Shown: piece by piece, positions 1 to 8,191 of the stretch | Position numbering within the stretch: position 1 is the first letter of the stretch | Layout: every line of letters begins with the position of its first letter | Assembly: GCF_023953935.1 (NCBI RefSeq) | Contig: NZ_JAMLIW010000001.1 | Coordinates: 1-64,000, forward strand | Length of the DNA stretch: 64,000 nt | Source of the DNA: Thermomonas sp. | Lineage (GTDB): Bacteria; Pseudomonadota; Gammaproteobacteria; Xanthomonadales; Xanthomonadaceae | Direction: 5' to 3' | Translations under genes and position numbers: made by a program | Notes under the pieces: generated by a model | Seen by the model: only the letters and a program-made list of their open reading frames with translations | What the model was told of the DNA's origin: nothing | Database searches by the model: none

Positions 1-2426
1 TAGTGCGGATTGCCGCGCAGCAGCGCCGCCATGCGCCGGCCGGCGTCCTCGATGGTCTGCAGGTCCTGCCCGCGCAGCTCGATCTCCAGCGGCGTGGAGA
101 AGCTCAGCAGTTCGGGCCGGCTGAAATCGACCTGCGCGCTGGGCACGTCCCGCATGCTCGCGCGCAGCTTCTCGGTCTCGCGCGCTTCGACCGCCTTGCT
201 GCCGCCGTCGGCCATGACCACGGTCAGCTTGCCGATGTTCTCGCCGCTCTCGGTCGGGTTGGCGTCCAGTCGCGTACCGGTGCCGCTGACGCCGTACAGC
301 GTCTCGATGCCGGCGTCATTGGCGTGCTGCTCCTGCAGCCTCTGCACCAGCCGGTCGGTGTCGCGCAGCGGCGTGCCCGGCGGCAGCTTGACCGTCATCT
401 CGAAGCGGTCCTGCGCCAGCTGCGGGATCAGGTCGGCGCCCAGCAGCGGCACCGCCATCATCGTCAGCGCGAACGCGACCGCGGCGCAACCCAGCACCAG
501 CCAGGGACGGCGCAGCGCGTTGGGCAGCAGATTCATGTAGCCGCGCTCGGCGCGGTCGTAAGGCCTCATCGCCAGGTCGCTGGCCTTGCGCATGACCGGG
601 CCGACGACGGCAACGATCCCGCGCCAAAGGCGAACGCACAGCCAGGAAAGCCCGAAGAAGGCACCGCGAATGCCGGCGCCGATCCCGCGACCGGTCGCGG
701 CCGCGGGCTTCTGCCAGCGGCTCTGCGGCCGCCATGGCGGATGCGGCGCCTCTTCCGGAAACCCCATCGGCGGCCGCCCCTTCAGCGCGCTCAGCATCGG
801 GATCAGGGTCATCGCCACCGCCAGCGAGATCGCGATCGCGATCGCCACGGTCAGCGCCTGGTCGCGGAACAGCTGGCCGGCAATGCCCTGCACGAACACC
901 AGCGGCAGGAACACCGCGATCGTGGTCAGGGTCGAGGCCATCACCGCCATCCCGACCTCGCGGGTGCCCGCGATGGTGGCGTCGAGCACGCCCAGCCCGC
1001 GCTCACGCGCCTTGGCGATGGATTCCAGCACCACGATCGAGTCGTCGACGACGAGGCCGGTGGCCAGCGCCAGCCCGCCCAGCGACATCACGTTCAGGCT
1101 CAGATCGAGCCGGCCCATGAAGAAGAAGGTGGCGATGATCGAGACCGGCAACGACAGGCCGATCACGAAGGTGCTCCAGCCGTCGCGCAGGAACAGGAAG
1201 ATGATCAGGATCGACAGCAGGCCGCCGATCACGCCGTCCACCTTGACGTCGCGCACGGCGTTGCGGATGAAGGTGGATTGATCCTCGATCACGGTCAGTT
1301 CGACGTCCCGCGGCAGGTGCTGGCGAATTTCATCGAGCCTGACCTGCAGCGCATCGGCGGTGGCCACGGTATTGGCATCGCCTTCCTTGTAGACCGCCAG
1401 CTCCACCGCCTCGCGGCCGTTCATGCGGATGATGGTTTCGCGTTCCTTGTAGCCTTGCCGCACGGTGGCCACGTCGCCCAGCCGCAGCGCCTGTCCGCCG
1501 GCGGTGGCGGAACTTCCTCCCGATTGTTGCGACAGCGCCGCCATCACGCTGGCATTGCCGCTGGCCGCCGCCACCCGCATCGCCTGCTGGGTACCGCTGG
1601 TGTCGGCCGCCGCCGCGCGCGTGGTCAGCAGCATGTTGCGGATTTCATCGACGCTGGCGAACTGGTTGACGGTGCGCACCAGGAAGCGCTGCGAACCCTG
1701 TTCCAGCCGGCCGCCGGAAATGTTGACGTTCTCCTGCTGCAGCCGCGAGATCACGCTGTCGATGCTCAGCCCGAGCTGCGCCAGCTTGTTCTGGTCGATG
1801 TCGACCTGGACTTCATCTTCAAGGCCGCCGCCGACCTTGACCGCGGCCACCCCGGCCACCGGTTCGAGCCGGCGCTTGAGATCCTCGTCGGCATAGCGTC
1901 GCAGCTCCACCAGCCGCCGCAGTTCTTCGGCGTCACTGCCGGCCTGCCTGGTGGAAAGTGCCAACCGCATGATCGGCTGGGTGGACGGATTGAAACGCAG
2001 CAGCACCGGCGGTTTGGCATCGAGCGGAAGCTGCAGCGACTCCATCTTGTCGCGCACGTCCAGGCTGGCCTGCTCCATGTCGGTGCCCCAGGCGAACTCC
2101 AGCACCACGTCGCTTTGCCCGGTGCGCGAAATGGATTTCAGCCGCCGCAGGCCCTTGACCACGCCCAGGGCCTCCTCGGCGGGCTGCGAGATCAGGGTTT
2201 CGACCTCGGCCGGCGCCGCGCCCGGAAACTCGGTGCGCACGGTCAGCGTCGGATAGCTCAAATCCGGCAGCAGGTTGACCTTCAGCCCGCCCAGCGCGAT
2301 CAGGCCGAACAGCACCAGGGTGATCGTCATCATCGCCACCGTCACCCGGCGGCGGGTGGCGAACTCGACCAGGCTGAAACCGCGGGAGGGCGCGGCCAGC
2401 GGATCGTTGACCTGCCCTGGGTTCAT
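1..2426 (-). CDS. RND efflux transporter, inner-membrane pump subunit (partial, 3' end outside window)
   Basis: This is an AcrB/HAE-type proton-driven efflux pump in the inner membrane. The reading frame is open from the ATG at 2426 to the window edge, giving about 808 residues of a family normally near 1030-1100, so the C-terminus lies outside. A transmembrane helix follows residue 25, then comes a periplasmic porter region, then the TM4 motif GLVVDDSIVVLE (about 1033-1070 on the plus strand). Its paired aspartates are the proton-relay residues of the family. The start codon overlaps the stop of the membrane-fusion gene as ATGA, which implies translational coupling. A low-complexity insert rich in Ala, Ser and Gly lies in the porter region near 1500-1620. 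The substrate cannot be read from the sequence. No outer-membrane factor is seen beside it. Confidence 0.9.
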   Translation of the reverse strand, partial: MNPGQVNDPLAAPSRGFSLVEFATRRRVTVAMMTITLVLFGLIALGGLKVNLLPDLSYPTLTVRTEFPGAAPAEVETLISQPAEEALGVVKGLRRLKSISRTGQSDVVLEFAWGTDMEQASLDVRDKMESLQLPLDAKPPVLLRFNPSTQPIMRLALSTRQAGSDAEELRRLVELRRYADEDLKRRLEPVAGVAAVKVGGGLEDEVQVDIDQNKLAQLGLSIDSVISRLQQENVNISGGRLEQGSQRFLVRTVNQFASVDEIRNMLLTTRAAAADTSGTQQAMRVAAASGNASVMAALSQQSGGSSATAGGQALRLGDVATVRQGYKERETIIRMNGREAVELAVYKEGDANTVATADALQVRLDEIRQHLPRDVELTVIEDQSTFIRNAVRDVKVDGVIGGLLSILIIFLFLRDGWSTFVIGLSLPVSIIATFFFMGRLDLSLNVMSLGGLALATGLVVDDSIVVLESIAKARERGLGVLDATIAGTREVGMAVMASTLTTIAVFLPLVFVQGIAGQLFRDQALTVAIAIAISLAVAMTLIPMLSALKGRPPMGFPEEAPHPPWRPQSRWQKPAAATGRGIGAGIRGAFFGLSWLCVRLWRGIVAVVGPVMRKASDLAMRPYDRAERGYMNLLPNALRRPWLVLGCAAVAFALTMMAVPLLGADLIPQLAQDRFEMTVKLPPGTPLRDTDRLVQRLQEQHANDAGIETLYGVSGTGTRLDANPTESGENIGKLTVVMADGGSKAVEARETEKLRASMRDVPSAQVDFSRPELLSFSTPLEIELRGQDLQTIEDAGRRMAALLRGNPH

Positions 2427-3547
2427 CGGGCGTCCTGCGTGGGCGCGGCAGTCGTGGCCGCCGGTTTGGCCGGCGCCGTGGTCAGGACGTTGACCGCGCT
2501 GCCGTCACGCAGCGCCGCCTTGCCCGCCACCACCACCTGATCGCCGTCCTTCAGACCGGTGCGCACTTCCACCCAGGGGCCATCGTCATAACCCAGCTGC
2601 ACCGCGGTGCGCGTCACCTTGCCGGCGCGCACGACGAAGACCGCAGGATTCCCGCCGTCATCCAGCAAGGCTTCCCGCGGGATCACCCGGGCATCGGCAC
2701 GCTGGTCGTAGCGGATCCGGATCCGCCCGAACATGCCCGGCTGCAGCGCGTCATTGCCATCGAAGGCCACGATCACCCGGAAGGTGCCGCTGCCGGCATC
2801 CACCACCGGCGCCACCCGGTCCACCGTGCCGGCAAAGCTGCGCCCCGGCAATGCGTCAATCGCAAGGTCCACCGGCTGACCCGGCTTGATGGTTTCGATC
2901 TCGCGCTCGGGCACGTTCAAGGTCGCCTCCAGCCGCGAGGTATCGACCACGGTGAAGATCGGCGAGTTGATCTGGACGAAATTGCCGGGCTTGATGTCGC
3001 GGCTGGCAATCACGCCGGAGATCGGCGCTGTGACATTGCCGTAGGACAGTTCCAGCTGGGCCATGCGCAGCTGCTCGCGGGCGTTGGCCAGATCGAAGCG
3101 CAATTGGTCCACGTCGTTGGCGCTGACCATCTTCTGCTCGGCGAGCTGGACCGCGCGCCGGTAATTGGCCTCGAGCTTGCCCACTTGGGAGGACGCCTGG
3201 GCCGCCTGCAAGGTGGCGCGGTCGCGGTCGATCCGCAGCAGGGTCTGCCCGGCCTTGACGTGCTGGCCGACATCGACCAGCACCTGCAGCGCGATCCCCG
3301 ACGTCTTGGCCACCACCTGCGCCTCGCCGCGCGCCTCCAGCGCCGCGGTGCCGGCATAGCTGGCTGCAATCGCGCGCCGCGCCACCGATGCAACCTCGAC
3401 CGGCACGGCCTCGGGCGCAGTGTCGGTCTTGTCATCCTTGCCGGACGCGCTGGTCTGGACCTTGCAGCCGGTCAGACCGAGCACGAGCGCCATCAACGCC
3501 ACCACCGCCAGCCGCGAGAGGTCGTGCGCAAAATCCTTGTCGAGCAT
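2423..3547 (-). CDS. RND efflux periplasmic adaptor (membrane-fusion lipoprotein)
   Basis: Adaptor subunit that links the downstream RND pump to an outer-membrane channel. The protein has 374 residues. It starts with a lipoprotein signal ending in the lipobox LTGC (Cys28), followed by a lipoyl/barrel-sandwich half, a short alpha-helical hairpin (LEANYRRAVQLAEQ and similar), the second lipoyl half (GNVTAPISGVIASRD), a beta-barrel and a membrane-proximal domain. The C-terminal tail is rich in Ala, Pro and Thr. I chose the ATG at 3547 because it directly precedes a basic n-region and hydrophobic core. The frame is open further upstream, but that stretch would put a polar leader before the signal. 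It overlaps the pump gene by four bases. The divergent neighbour is a cytochrome c gene. Confidence 0.9.
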   Translation of the reverse strand: MLDKDFAHDLSRLAVVALMALVLGLTGCKVQTSASGKDDKTDTAPEAVPVEVASVARRAIAASYAGTAALEARGEAQVVAKTSGIALQVLVDVGQHVKAGQTLLRIDRDRATLQAAQASSQVGKLEANYRRAVQLAEQKMVSANDVDQLRFDLANAREQLRMAQLELSYGNVTAPISGVIASRDIKPGNFVQINSPIFTVVDTSRLEATLNVPEREIETIKPGQPVDLAIDALPGRSFAGTVDRVAPVVDAGSGTFRVIVAFDGNDALQPGMFGRIRIRYDQRADARVIPREALLDDGGNPAVFVVRAGKVTRTAVQLGYDDGPWVEVRTGLKDGDQVVVAGKAALRDGSAVNVLTTAPAKPAATTAAPTQDAR

Positions 3548-3639
3548 CGAAGTCAGCCAATAACTGGTGTTGTAGTCAAGTATGTCACCTGCCCAGCAAA
3601 ATCCGCATCCGCCAAAGGTCATGCCTTGATGCACGTCAT

Positions 3640-3674
3640 TGCGTGATGGACGAAGCGTCACGCATCGCTATACT
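3640..3674 (+). promoter_or_regulatory. Candidate promoter with operator-like inverted repeat upstream of the cytochrome c pair
   Basis: A TATACT -10 box lies at 3669-3674, and a weak -35 TGGACG lies 16 bases upstream at 3647-3652. The arms tgcgtga (3640-3646) and tcacgca (3658-3664) form a perfect 7-bp inverted repeat around the -35 region, as a repressor or activator dimer site would. This is inference from pattern only. Confidence 0.4.
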
Positions 3675-3730
3675 TGGGCGGTCGCGTCTCAATTCGTTCA
3701 GCGCGATCTCATTCACGGGGAAACCACCAC

Positions 3731-4126
3731 ATGTTGCGACCGTTGTCGATTGTCGCCGGCCTGGTTCTGCTGGTCGCGGCATTTTCCGTCACCGCCCAGG
3801 ATCCTGCGCCGACCGCCACCCAAGCAGCACCCGCCGCTGCCCCGGCACCTGCCGCCGCCCCGGCTGCCGCCGGTCCCGGCGACGCCGCCCGCGGCAAGGC
3901 GCTGACCTACACCTGCCGCGGCTGCCACGGCCTGACCGGCTACAAGAACGCCTACCCGAGCTACCACGTGCCGAGAATCGGCGGCCAGTCGTCGACCTAC
4001 CTCCGCAACGCCCTGAACGAGTACCGCAACGGCAACCGCCAACACCCGACGATGCAGGCCCAGGCGGAGAGCTTCTCCGAACAGGACATCAACGACATCG
4101 CCGCCTACCTTTCCAGCGTGAAGTGA
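3731..4126 (+). CDS. Small periplasmic c-type cytochrome (c4/c5-like, single haem)
   Basis: A 131-residue electron-carrier protein. The ATG at 3731 opens a signal peptide (LSIVAGLVLLVAAFSVTA, cleavage near residue 22). An Ala/Pro-rich linker of about 25 residues follows, then a cytochrome c domain with the haem motif CRGCH (Cys62, Cys65, His66) and a distal Met in HPTMQAQ as probable sixth ligand. The phrase PRIGGQSSTYLRNALNEYR is typical of cytochrome c4-like domains. The stop lies 8 bases before the next cytochrome gene, so the two form an operon. A gggga ribosome-binding sequence is 10 bases upstream. The pair may feed a terminal oxidase encoded elsewhere; that part is inference. Confidence 0.85.
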   Translation: MLRPLSIVAGLVLLVAAFSVTAQDPAPTATQAAPAAAPAPAAAPAAAGPGDAARGKALTYTCRGCHGLTGYKNAYPSYHVPRIGGQSSTYLRNALNEYRNGNRQHPTMQAQAESFSEQDINDIAAYLSSVK

Positions 4127-4134
4127 GCCCCGCC

Positions 4135-4566
4135 ATGAACAAGTTCGCCATGACCGTGCTCGCCGTCGCCTGTGCCCTGGCCCTGTCGGCCTGCAGCTCC
4201 TCCGGTGAATCGGGCCACGCCGTCGATGCCGGCAATGCCACCGTTCCCGCCCGCCTGCCCACCGGCAACATCGAAGCCGGCCGCAGCCTCGCCACCAAGG
4301 GCGACGGCAGCACCGCCGCCTGCGTGTCCTGCCACGGCGCCGAAGGCAACAAGCCGCTGGCCGACATGTACCCGAAGATCGGCGGCCAGTACGCCGACTA
4401 CCTCGCCCACGCGCTGCAGGCCTACCGCTCCGGCGCCCGCAAGGGCGGCACCGGCGAAGTGATGGCAGCCCAGGCCAAGGGCTTGAGCGACCAGCAGATT
4501 GCCGATCTGGCCGCTTATTTCGCCAGCGTCCCGCCGCAGCTGCGCGATCTGGAAAACGCGAACTGA
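4135..4566 (+). CDS. c-type cytochrome lipoprotein (c4-like, single haem)
   Basis: A 143-residue protein with a lipoprotein signal (lipobox LSAC, Cys20), so it is probably tethered to a membrane facing the periplasm. The haem motif is CVSCH (Cys63, Cys66, His67), with a candidate axial Met in GEVMAAQ. The stretch YPKIGGQYADYLAHALQAYR closely parallels the upstream gene, so the two look like separated halves of a dihaem c4-type module or an ancient duplication. The ATG at 4135 lies 8 bases after the first cytochrome's stop. The nearest purine-rich sequence is gtgag in that same stop region. Confidence 0.85.
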   Translation: MNKFAMTVLAVACALALSACSSSGESGHAVDAGNATVPARLPTGNIEAGRSLATKGDGSTAACVSCHGAEGNKPLADMYPKIGGQYADYLAHALQAYRSGARKGGTGEVMAAQAKGLSDQQIADLAAYFASVPPQLRDLENAN

Positions 4567-4690
4567 GCCCGGATCGACGCATGCCTCCCGCCGGGCCCAC
4601 CCGCAGCTGGTGCCCAACCCGGGCCCGATCCGGTTGTGCGGTGCGTCCTGCAGATCCGCGATGGCAGCGCGCAGCCGCCTGCGTGCTTGT

Positions 4691-5041
4691 ATGCGCCGCC
4701 TGCTGAGCGCCCTGCTGGCGGTCGGCGCCGGGTTCGGGCTGTGGTTCCTGTTCGATCGGGTTTGGGGCGCCGAGCCTTGGGATGGGGCCGGCCTCAAGTT
4801 CTACCTCCTGATCGAGGTCCTGGTCGGCGCAACCTGCACCTTGGTTGCCTACCCGCGCCGCCTGTTCGATGCCCTCCTGTGGACGGGCTTGTTCATCCTC
4901 GGCGAACTGCTGTTCATGCTGATCGACGCCAGCCGCTGGAACCTGTGGCCGCTGGCCTTGCTCGCTTTCTTGGTACTGAGCTTCCCGATCCTGTTGGGCG
5001 CAATCCCGGTGCAACTGCTGCTGAGGAAGCCCGCCCGTTGA
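4691..5041 (+). CDS. Small hypothetical membrane protein
   Basis: I do not recognise the family. From the ATG at 4691 it is 116 residues with four hydrophobic segments: about 4-22 (LLSALLAVGAGFGLWFLF), 36-53, 57-80 (ALLWTGLFILGELLFMLID) and 88-110 (LALLAFLVLSFPILLGAIP). It ends in a basic tail (RKPAR). A second in-frame ATG at 4661 would add ten basic residues. The gene lies 124 bases after the second cytochrome and just before a small soluble unknown protein. Coding is supported by codon-position GC bias and coherent hydrophobicity, not by homology. Confidence 0.55.
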   Translation: MRRLLSALLAVGAGFGLWFLFDRVWGAEPWDGAGLKFYLLIEVLVGATCTLVAYPRRLFDALLWTGLFILGELLFMLIDASRWNLWPLALLAFLVLSFPILLGAIPVQLLLRKPAR

Positions 5042-5112
5042 TCGCCGTCATGGCGGCGCTCGCGGCGTGAATGCACACTGCGGCGGAGCGTGTGAGGCAA
5101 CCGTTGGCAACC

Positions 5113-5403
5113 ATGGGCAGACGCATTCCCATCGACCTCAACCCGACGCGTGAAATCGTGATCGACGGCGCGCCGGTCGCGCGTGCGCTGGGCCTGGACA
5201 AGGCCGCATTTTTTCGCCTGCTCGGGCAGCGCAAGATCGACCAGCTGTGCGAGCGTGGCGTCGGCGAGGACGCCGGCCGCTTCCGCGCCAGCTTCTACCA
5301 TGGCCGCAAGCGGGTGCGGGTGGTGGTGGATCACGCAGGCCGGGTGCTGGAGCCGCTGGAAATCAGCGAGCGCACGCCGGGCGGAACACCTTCCGGGGCG
5401 TGA
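5113..5403 (+). CDS. Small hypothetical protein, DUF6522-like
   Basis: A 96-residue soluble protein if it starts at the ATG at 5113; an upstream in-frame ATG at 5071 adds 14 residues. It resembles DUF6522 proteins as I remember them: an N-terminal IDLN stretch, an ALGLDKAAFFRLL helix, then CERGVGEDAGRFRASFYHG and a terminal RVRVVVDHAGRVLEPL strand pair. Family assignment is from memory and unverified, and the function is unknown. The gene follows the small membrane protein, but the 71-base gap lacks a clear promoter. Confidence 0.55.
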   Translation: MGRRIPIDLNPTREIVIDGAPVARALGLDKAAFFRLLGQRKIDQLCERGVGEDAGRFRASFYHGRKRVRVVVDHAGRVLEPLEISERTPGGTPSGA

Positions 5404-5580
5404 AGGGTGCGACGGCGCGCATAACGCGACGGTTTGAATTCCGCAGCGTTGCCACAAAAACGATTCGAAAACGCTTCCTTGCCAAGCAGGGCGTTTGTTC
5501 GATAAGCACATGCCCATTCGGATTGGTCGGGCCGCCTCCGGATTTGGCATAGTCACCTCGCCTCCAGACGTTGTACCTCC

Positions 5581-6351
5581 ATGTCCCGCCTGCTCGTGTT
5601 CCAACATGTCGCCGCCGAACCCCTGGGAACGCTGGACCCGTTGATCCGGCGTCGCGGCCACCGCATCCGCTTCAAGAATTTCGAGCGCCATCCGGACGCC
5701 CAACTCAATATCGACCGCTATCACGGGCTGGTGGTGCTGGGCGGCCCGATGAATGTCGATGAAACCCCGCAACGTGCGCACCTGCGCAGCGAGATGCAGG
5801 CCATCGAGACGATGCTCAAGCAGAGCAAGCCGGTGATGGGGATCTGCCTGGGCGCGCAGCTGCTTGCGCATGTACTGGGTGCCGCGGTGCCACGCAATCC
5901 GGTCAAGGAGATTGGCTGGTACTCGCTGCACAAGACCGCCGCGGGCAGGCAGGATCCGGTGCTGGCGCCGCTGGACGATGCCACGCCGGTGTTCCAGTGG
6001 CATGGCTGCCGCTTCGACATCCCGCGTGATGCGGTGCACCTGGCGCGCAGCAGCGACTGCGAGCAACAGGCGTTCCGCTACGGCGACAACGCCTACGGCT
6101 TCCAGTTCCATCTGGAGATGGACGAACGCCTGATCGAACGTTGGTTGGCCAATCCGGCCTACCGCGAGGAAATGCAGGAAGCCGGCCTGCCGCACGACGG
6201 CCATGCCGACCGTGAACAAGCCATCCGTGCCCACACCCGCCAGCACATCGCCAGGATGCAGGCGCAAGCCGATACCGTGTTCAGCAACTTCCTCGACCTG
6301 GTCGGCCGGCCGCAGCGCCGCCATACCCTGCCCTCGCGCGAGTGGGTGTGA
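5581..6351 (+). CDS. Class I glutamine amidotransferase (GuaA-like GATase1 domain protein)
   Basis: A 256-residue stand-alone GATase1 protein that would hydrolyse glutamine or a gamma-glutamyl compound. The nucleophile elbow GICLGAQ carries Cys89, and the catalytic His177 and Glu179 lie in GFQFHLEM. The N-terminal half has the expected VVLGGPMNVDE strand-turn. The final 60 residues are helical and charged, which is longer than the bare GATase fold and typical of the YfeJ/GAT1-like orphan group. No synthetase partner is next to it, so the acceptor reaction cannot be named. The gap upstream (5404-5580) shows no other feature. Confidence 0.85.
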   Translation: MSRLLVFQHVAAEPLGTLDPLIRRRGHRIRFKNFERHPDAQLNIDRYHGLVVLGGPMNVDETPQRAHLRSEMQAIETMLKQSKPVMGICLGAQLLAHVLGAAVPRNPVKEIGWYSLHKTAAGRQDPVLAPLDDATPVFQWHGCRFDIPRDAVHLARSSDCEQQAFRYGDNAYGFQFHLEMDERLIERWLANPAYREEMQEAGLPHDGHADREQAIRAHTRQHIARMQAQADTVFSNFLDLVGRPQRRHTLPSREWV

Positions 6352-6420
6352 ACTGACACGGTTGACCTGATCGAACGCGCTTGACTGCCCGGAAGACTGC
6401 CCGGAAGACTGCTCAAAAGA

Positions 6421-6463
6421 AGGCCCGGCTCCGCAGGCATTGCGCCTGTCGAGAGTCGGGCCT
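6421..6463 (-). terminator. Rho-independent terminator of the phaE-phaC-6600 operon (minus strand)
   Basis: The arms aggcccg and cgggcct bracket an inner stem (gcaggc/gcctgt). On the minus strand the hairpin is followed by tcttttgagc, a T-rich run. It lies about 140 bases past the stop at 6600. On the plus strand a shorter stem tgcac-gac-gtgca followed by gttttt (about 6498-6515) could end the amidotransferase transcript. Nothing else is seen between 6464 and 6599. Confidence 0.55.
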
Positions 6464-6599
6464 CATCCGCCGAAGCGATTCTGCGTGTCGCCTTGCACGA
6501 CGTGCAGTTTTTCTCCAGCACCGACAGGCTAGCGCAGCGAATGTTAGAAATCGGCTAAGTCAGTCGCATTCAGCTTTGCCGTTTGTCGGTTTCGCGCAT

Positions 6600-7106
6600 T
6601 CAGTCTCCCCTCGCCCGTCGCCCCGCTCCCGTTGCCGTCACGCCCGTCCATGGCCACCAGTCACGGCCAGTCAGTGCATAGCGATCCGCAGCCTGTTCGA
6701 AACGGTTGCGCTCGCTGATCGCCCCGCCGGACAGCAGGTACAGCGGCAAGAACAACACGCCCAACACCATGTACTGATAGACGTGGGCGCGCTCGTGATC
6801 CGCCATCGAAATGAACGGTTCCTCCACCAAGCCGGCGCGACAGGCATAGGTGCGACAGGGACAAGCCAAGTCCTGGCCGGTATGCAGGATGACATTGCCC
6901 AGCGTGATCGCCCCGCCCGGTCCCCAGGGGAACTTCTGGAACACCAGCGCCAGATCATCGGAACGCAGTCGCGCATGCGCGCCGAACCCCAGCGCCACCG
7001 CACCAACCAGCAAGCCGACCAGCGACACCGGTAGCGCCCACAGCACGCCCAGCGTCAGCAGCGGGCCGCGCAGGACGGGCTGGCGCGGCAGGCGGTCCCA
7101 AGCCAC
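6600..7106 (-). CDS. Membrane protein with HExxH motif, downstream of phaC
   Basis: A 168-residue protein starting at a GTG (7106), 13 bases after the phaC stop, with a gaagg ribosome-binding sequence ten bases upstream. It has a hydrophobic segment at about 18-43 (LTLGVLWALPVSLVGLLVGAVAL) and a second at about 107-120. Between them lies HERAH (an HExxH zinc motif) followed by VYQYMVLGVLFLPLYL and then NRFEQAADRYA. This layout recurs in small uncharacterised proteins and recalls M48-like peptidases, whose third ligand sits in an ExxxD sequence. I cannot say whether it is catalytic. Its position suggests co-transcription with the PHB synthase genes. Confidence 0.65.
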   Translation of the reverse strand: MAWDRLPRQPVLRGPLLTLGVLWALPVSLVGLLVGAVALGFGAHARLRSDDLALVFQKFPWGPGGAITLGNVILHTGQDLACPCRTYACRAGLVEEPFISMADHERAHVYQYMVLGVLFLPLYLLSGGAISERNRFEQAADRYALTGRDWWPWTGVTATGAGRRARGD

Positions 7107-7119
7107 GGTGGCAGCGCCT

Positions 7120-8190
7120 TCAGCCGCGCTTGCGCAGCCAGTCGTGGATGGTCTGCGGCACTTCGCGCTGGGCGCGGCTGGAGACGTAGATGCCGATGTG
7201 GCCGCCCTTGAACGCCAGCTCGGTGTAGTCGTCGCTGCCGACCAATCCGCGCAGCGCGCGCGAGGAATCCGGCGGCACCAGATGGTCCTGTTCGGCATAG
7301 ATATTGAGCACCGGCATGTCGATGTTGCCCAGGTGCACGTCCTTGTTGCCGATCCGCGGCGGGGTTGCGCCCATGAAGCGGTTCTGCTGGAAGAACTGCT
7401 TGGAAAACTCGCGGAATGCTTCGCCGGCCTGGTCGGGTGAATCGAAGATCCACTTTTCCATCCGCAGGAAATCCTCCATCGCCCGCTGATCGTCGAGGAT
7501 GTCGGCCATGCCCACGTATTTCTGCGCGAACAGGCGCCAGGGTTTGAGCATCAGGTAGGTGAAATTCATCATGTCCGCCGGCACGTTGCCGAGCGTATCC
7601 ACCAGCAGGTCAACGTCGATCTCGCGATTCCAGTTCGACAGCATGTTATCCGGGGTGTGGAAATCCACCGGCGTCACCATCGTGATCAGGTTCTTGATCT
7701 TGTCCGGATGCAGGGCCGCGTAGCACAGCGAGAACGCGCCGCCCTGGCAGATGCCGAGCAGGTTGATCGAAGGCACGCCGCAGGCCTTGCGCAGGTGATC
7801 CACCGCGCCGCCGATGAAACGCTCGATGTAGTCTTCCAAGGTCAGGTAGCGATCGGAGCGGTCCGGATAGCCCCAGTCGATGACGTAGACATCCTCGCCG
7901 CGTTCCAGCAGGCCCTTGACCAGTGAGCGATCCTCCTGCAGGTCGACCATGTAGGGCCGGTTGACCAGCGCATAGCTGATCAGGATCGGCGTCTTCGCGG
8001 TTGGTGCGCGCGCGCCCTGGAAGCGGTACAGCACGACCTTGCCGTCGCGCCAGACTTCCTCGCGCGGCGTCACGCCGAAATCGACTTCGTCCATGTCATG
8101 CAAGGTGCGGATGCCGGCCATGAGCTTGCGCTGCAGGCGCGAGGCTTCCTCGGCCAGCGCGTCCGGGGTGATGTTCAGCGGTCCGTACAT
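7120..8190 (-). CDS. phaC: Class III poly(3-hydroxyalkanoate) synthase catalytic subunit PhaC
   Basis: This enzyme polymerises (R)-3-hydroxyacyl-CoA, mainly 3-hydroxybutyryl-CoA, into polyester granules together with PhaE. At 356 residues it has the length of class III enzymes rather than the roughly 590 of class I. The lipase-box-like GICQGG holds Cys148. The rest of the triad is Asp302 (AEQDHLVPP) and His331 (GGHIG), essentially the same positions as in the Allochromatium enzyme. The start at 8190 is one base after the phaE stop, so phaE-phaC is a tight operon in that order. A HExxH membrane protein follows. No beta-ketothiolase (phaA) or reductase (phaB) lies in the window. Confidence 0.96.
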   Translation of the reverse strand: MYGPLNITPDALAEEASRLQRKLMAGIRTLHDMDEVDFGVTPREEVWRDGKVVLYRFQGARAPTAKTPILISYALVNRPYMVDLQEDRSLVKGLLERGEDVYVIDWGYPDRSDRYLTLEDYIERFIGGAVDHLRKACGVPSINLLGICQGGAFSLCYAALHPDKIKNLITMVTPVDFHTPDNMLSNWNREIDVDLLVDTLGNVPADMMNFTYLMLKPWRLFAQKYVGMADILDDQRAMEDFLRMEKWIFDSPDQAGEAFREFSKQFFQQNRFMGATPPRIGNKDVHLGNIDMPVLNIYAEQDHLVPPDSSRALRGLVGSDDYTELAFKGGHIGIYVSSRAQREVPQTIHDWLRKRG

Positions 8191-8191
8191 G

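Noticed and set aside
3..2540. Long plus-strand open frame (845 codons) opposite the efflux pump
   Set aside because: It is antisense to a gene with clear RND motifs. Its translation is His/Arg/Gln-rich without domains, as expected for a shadow frame in GC-rich DNA.
4567..4690. Extension of the small membrane protein to an upstream start near 4499
   Set aside because: This would overlap the cytochrome gene, and the added residues are polar and irregular.
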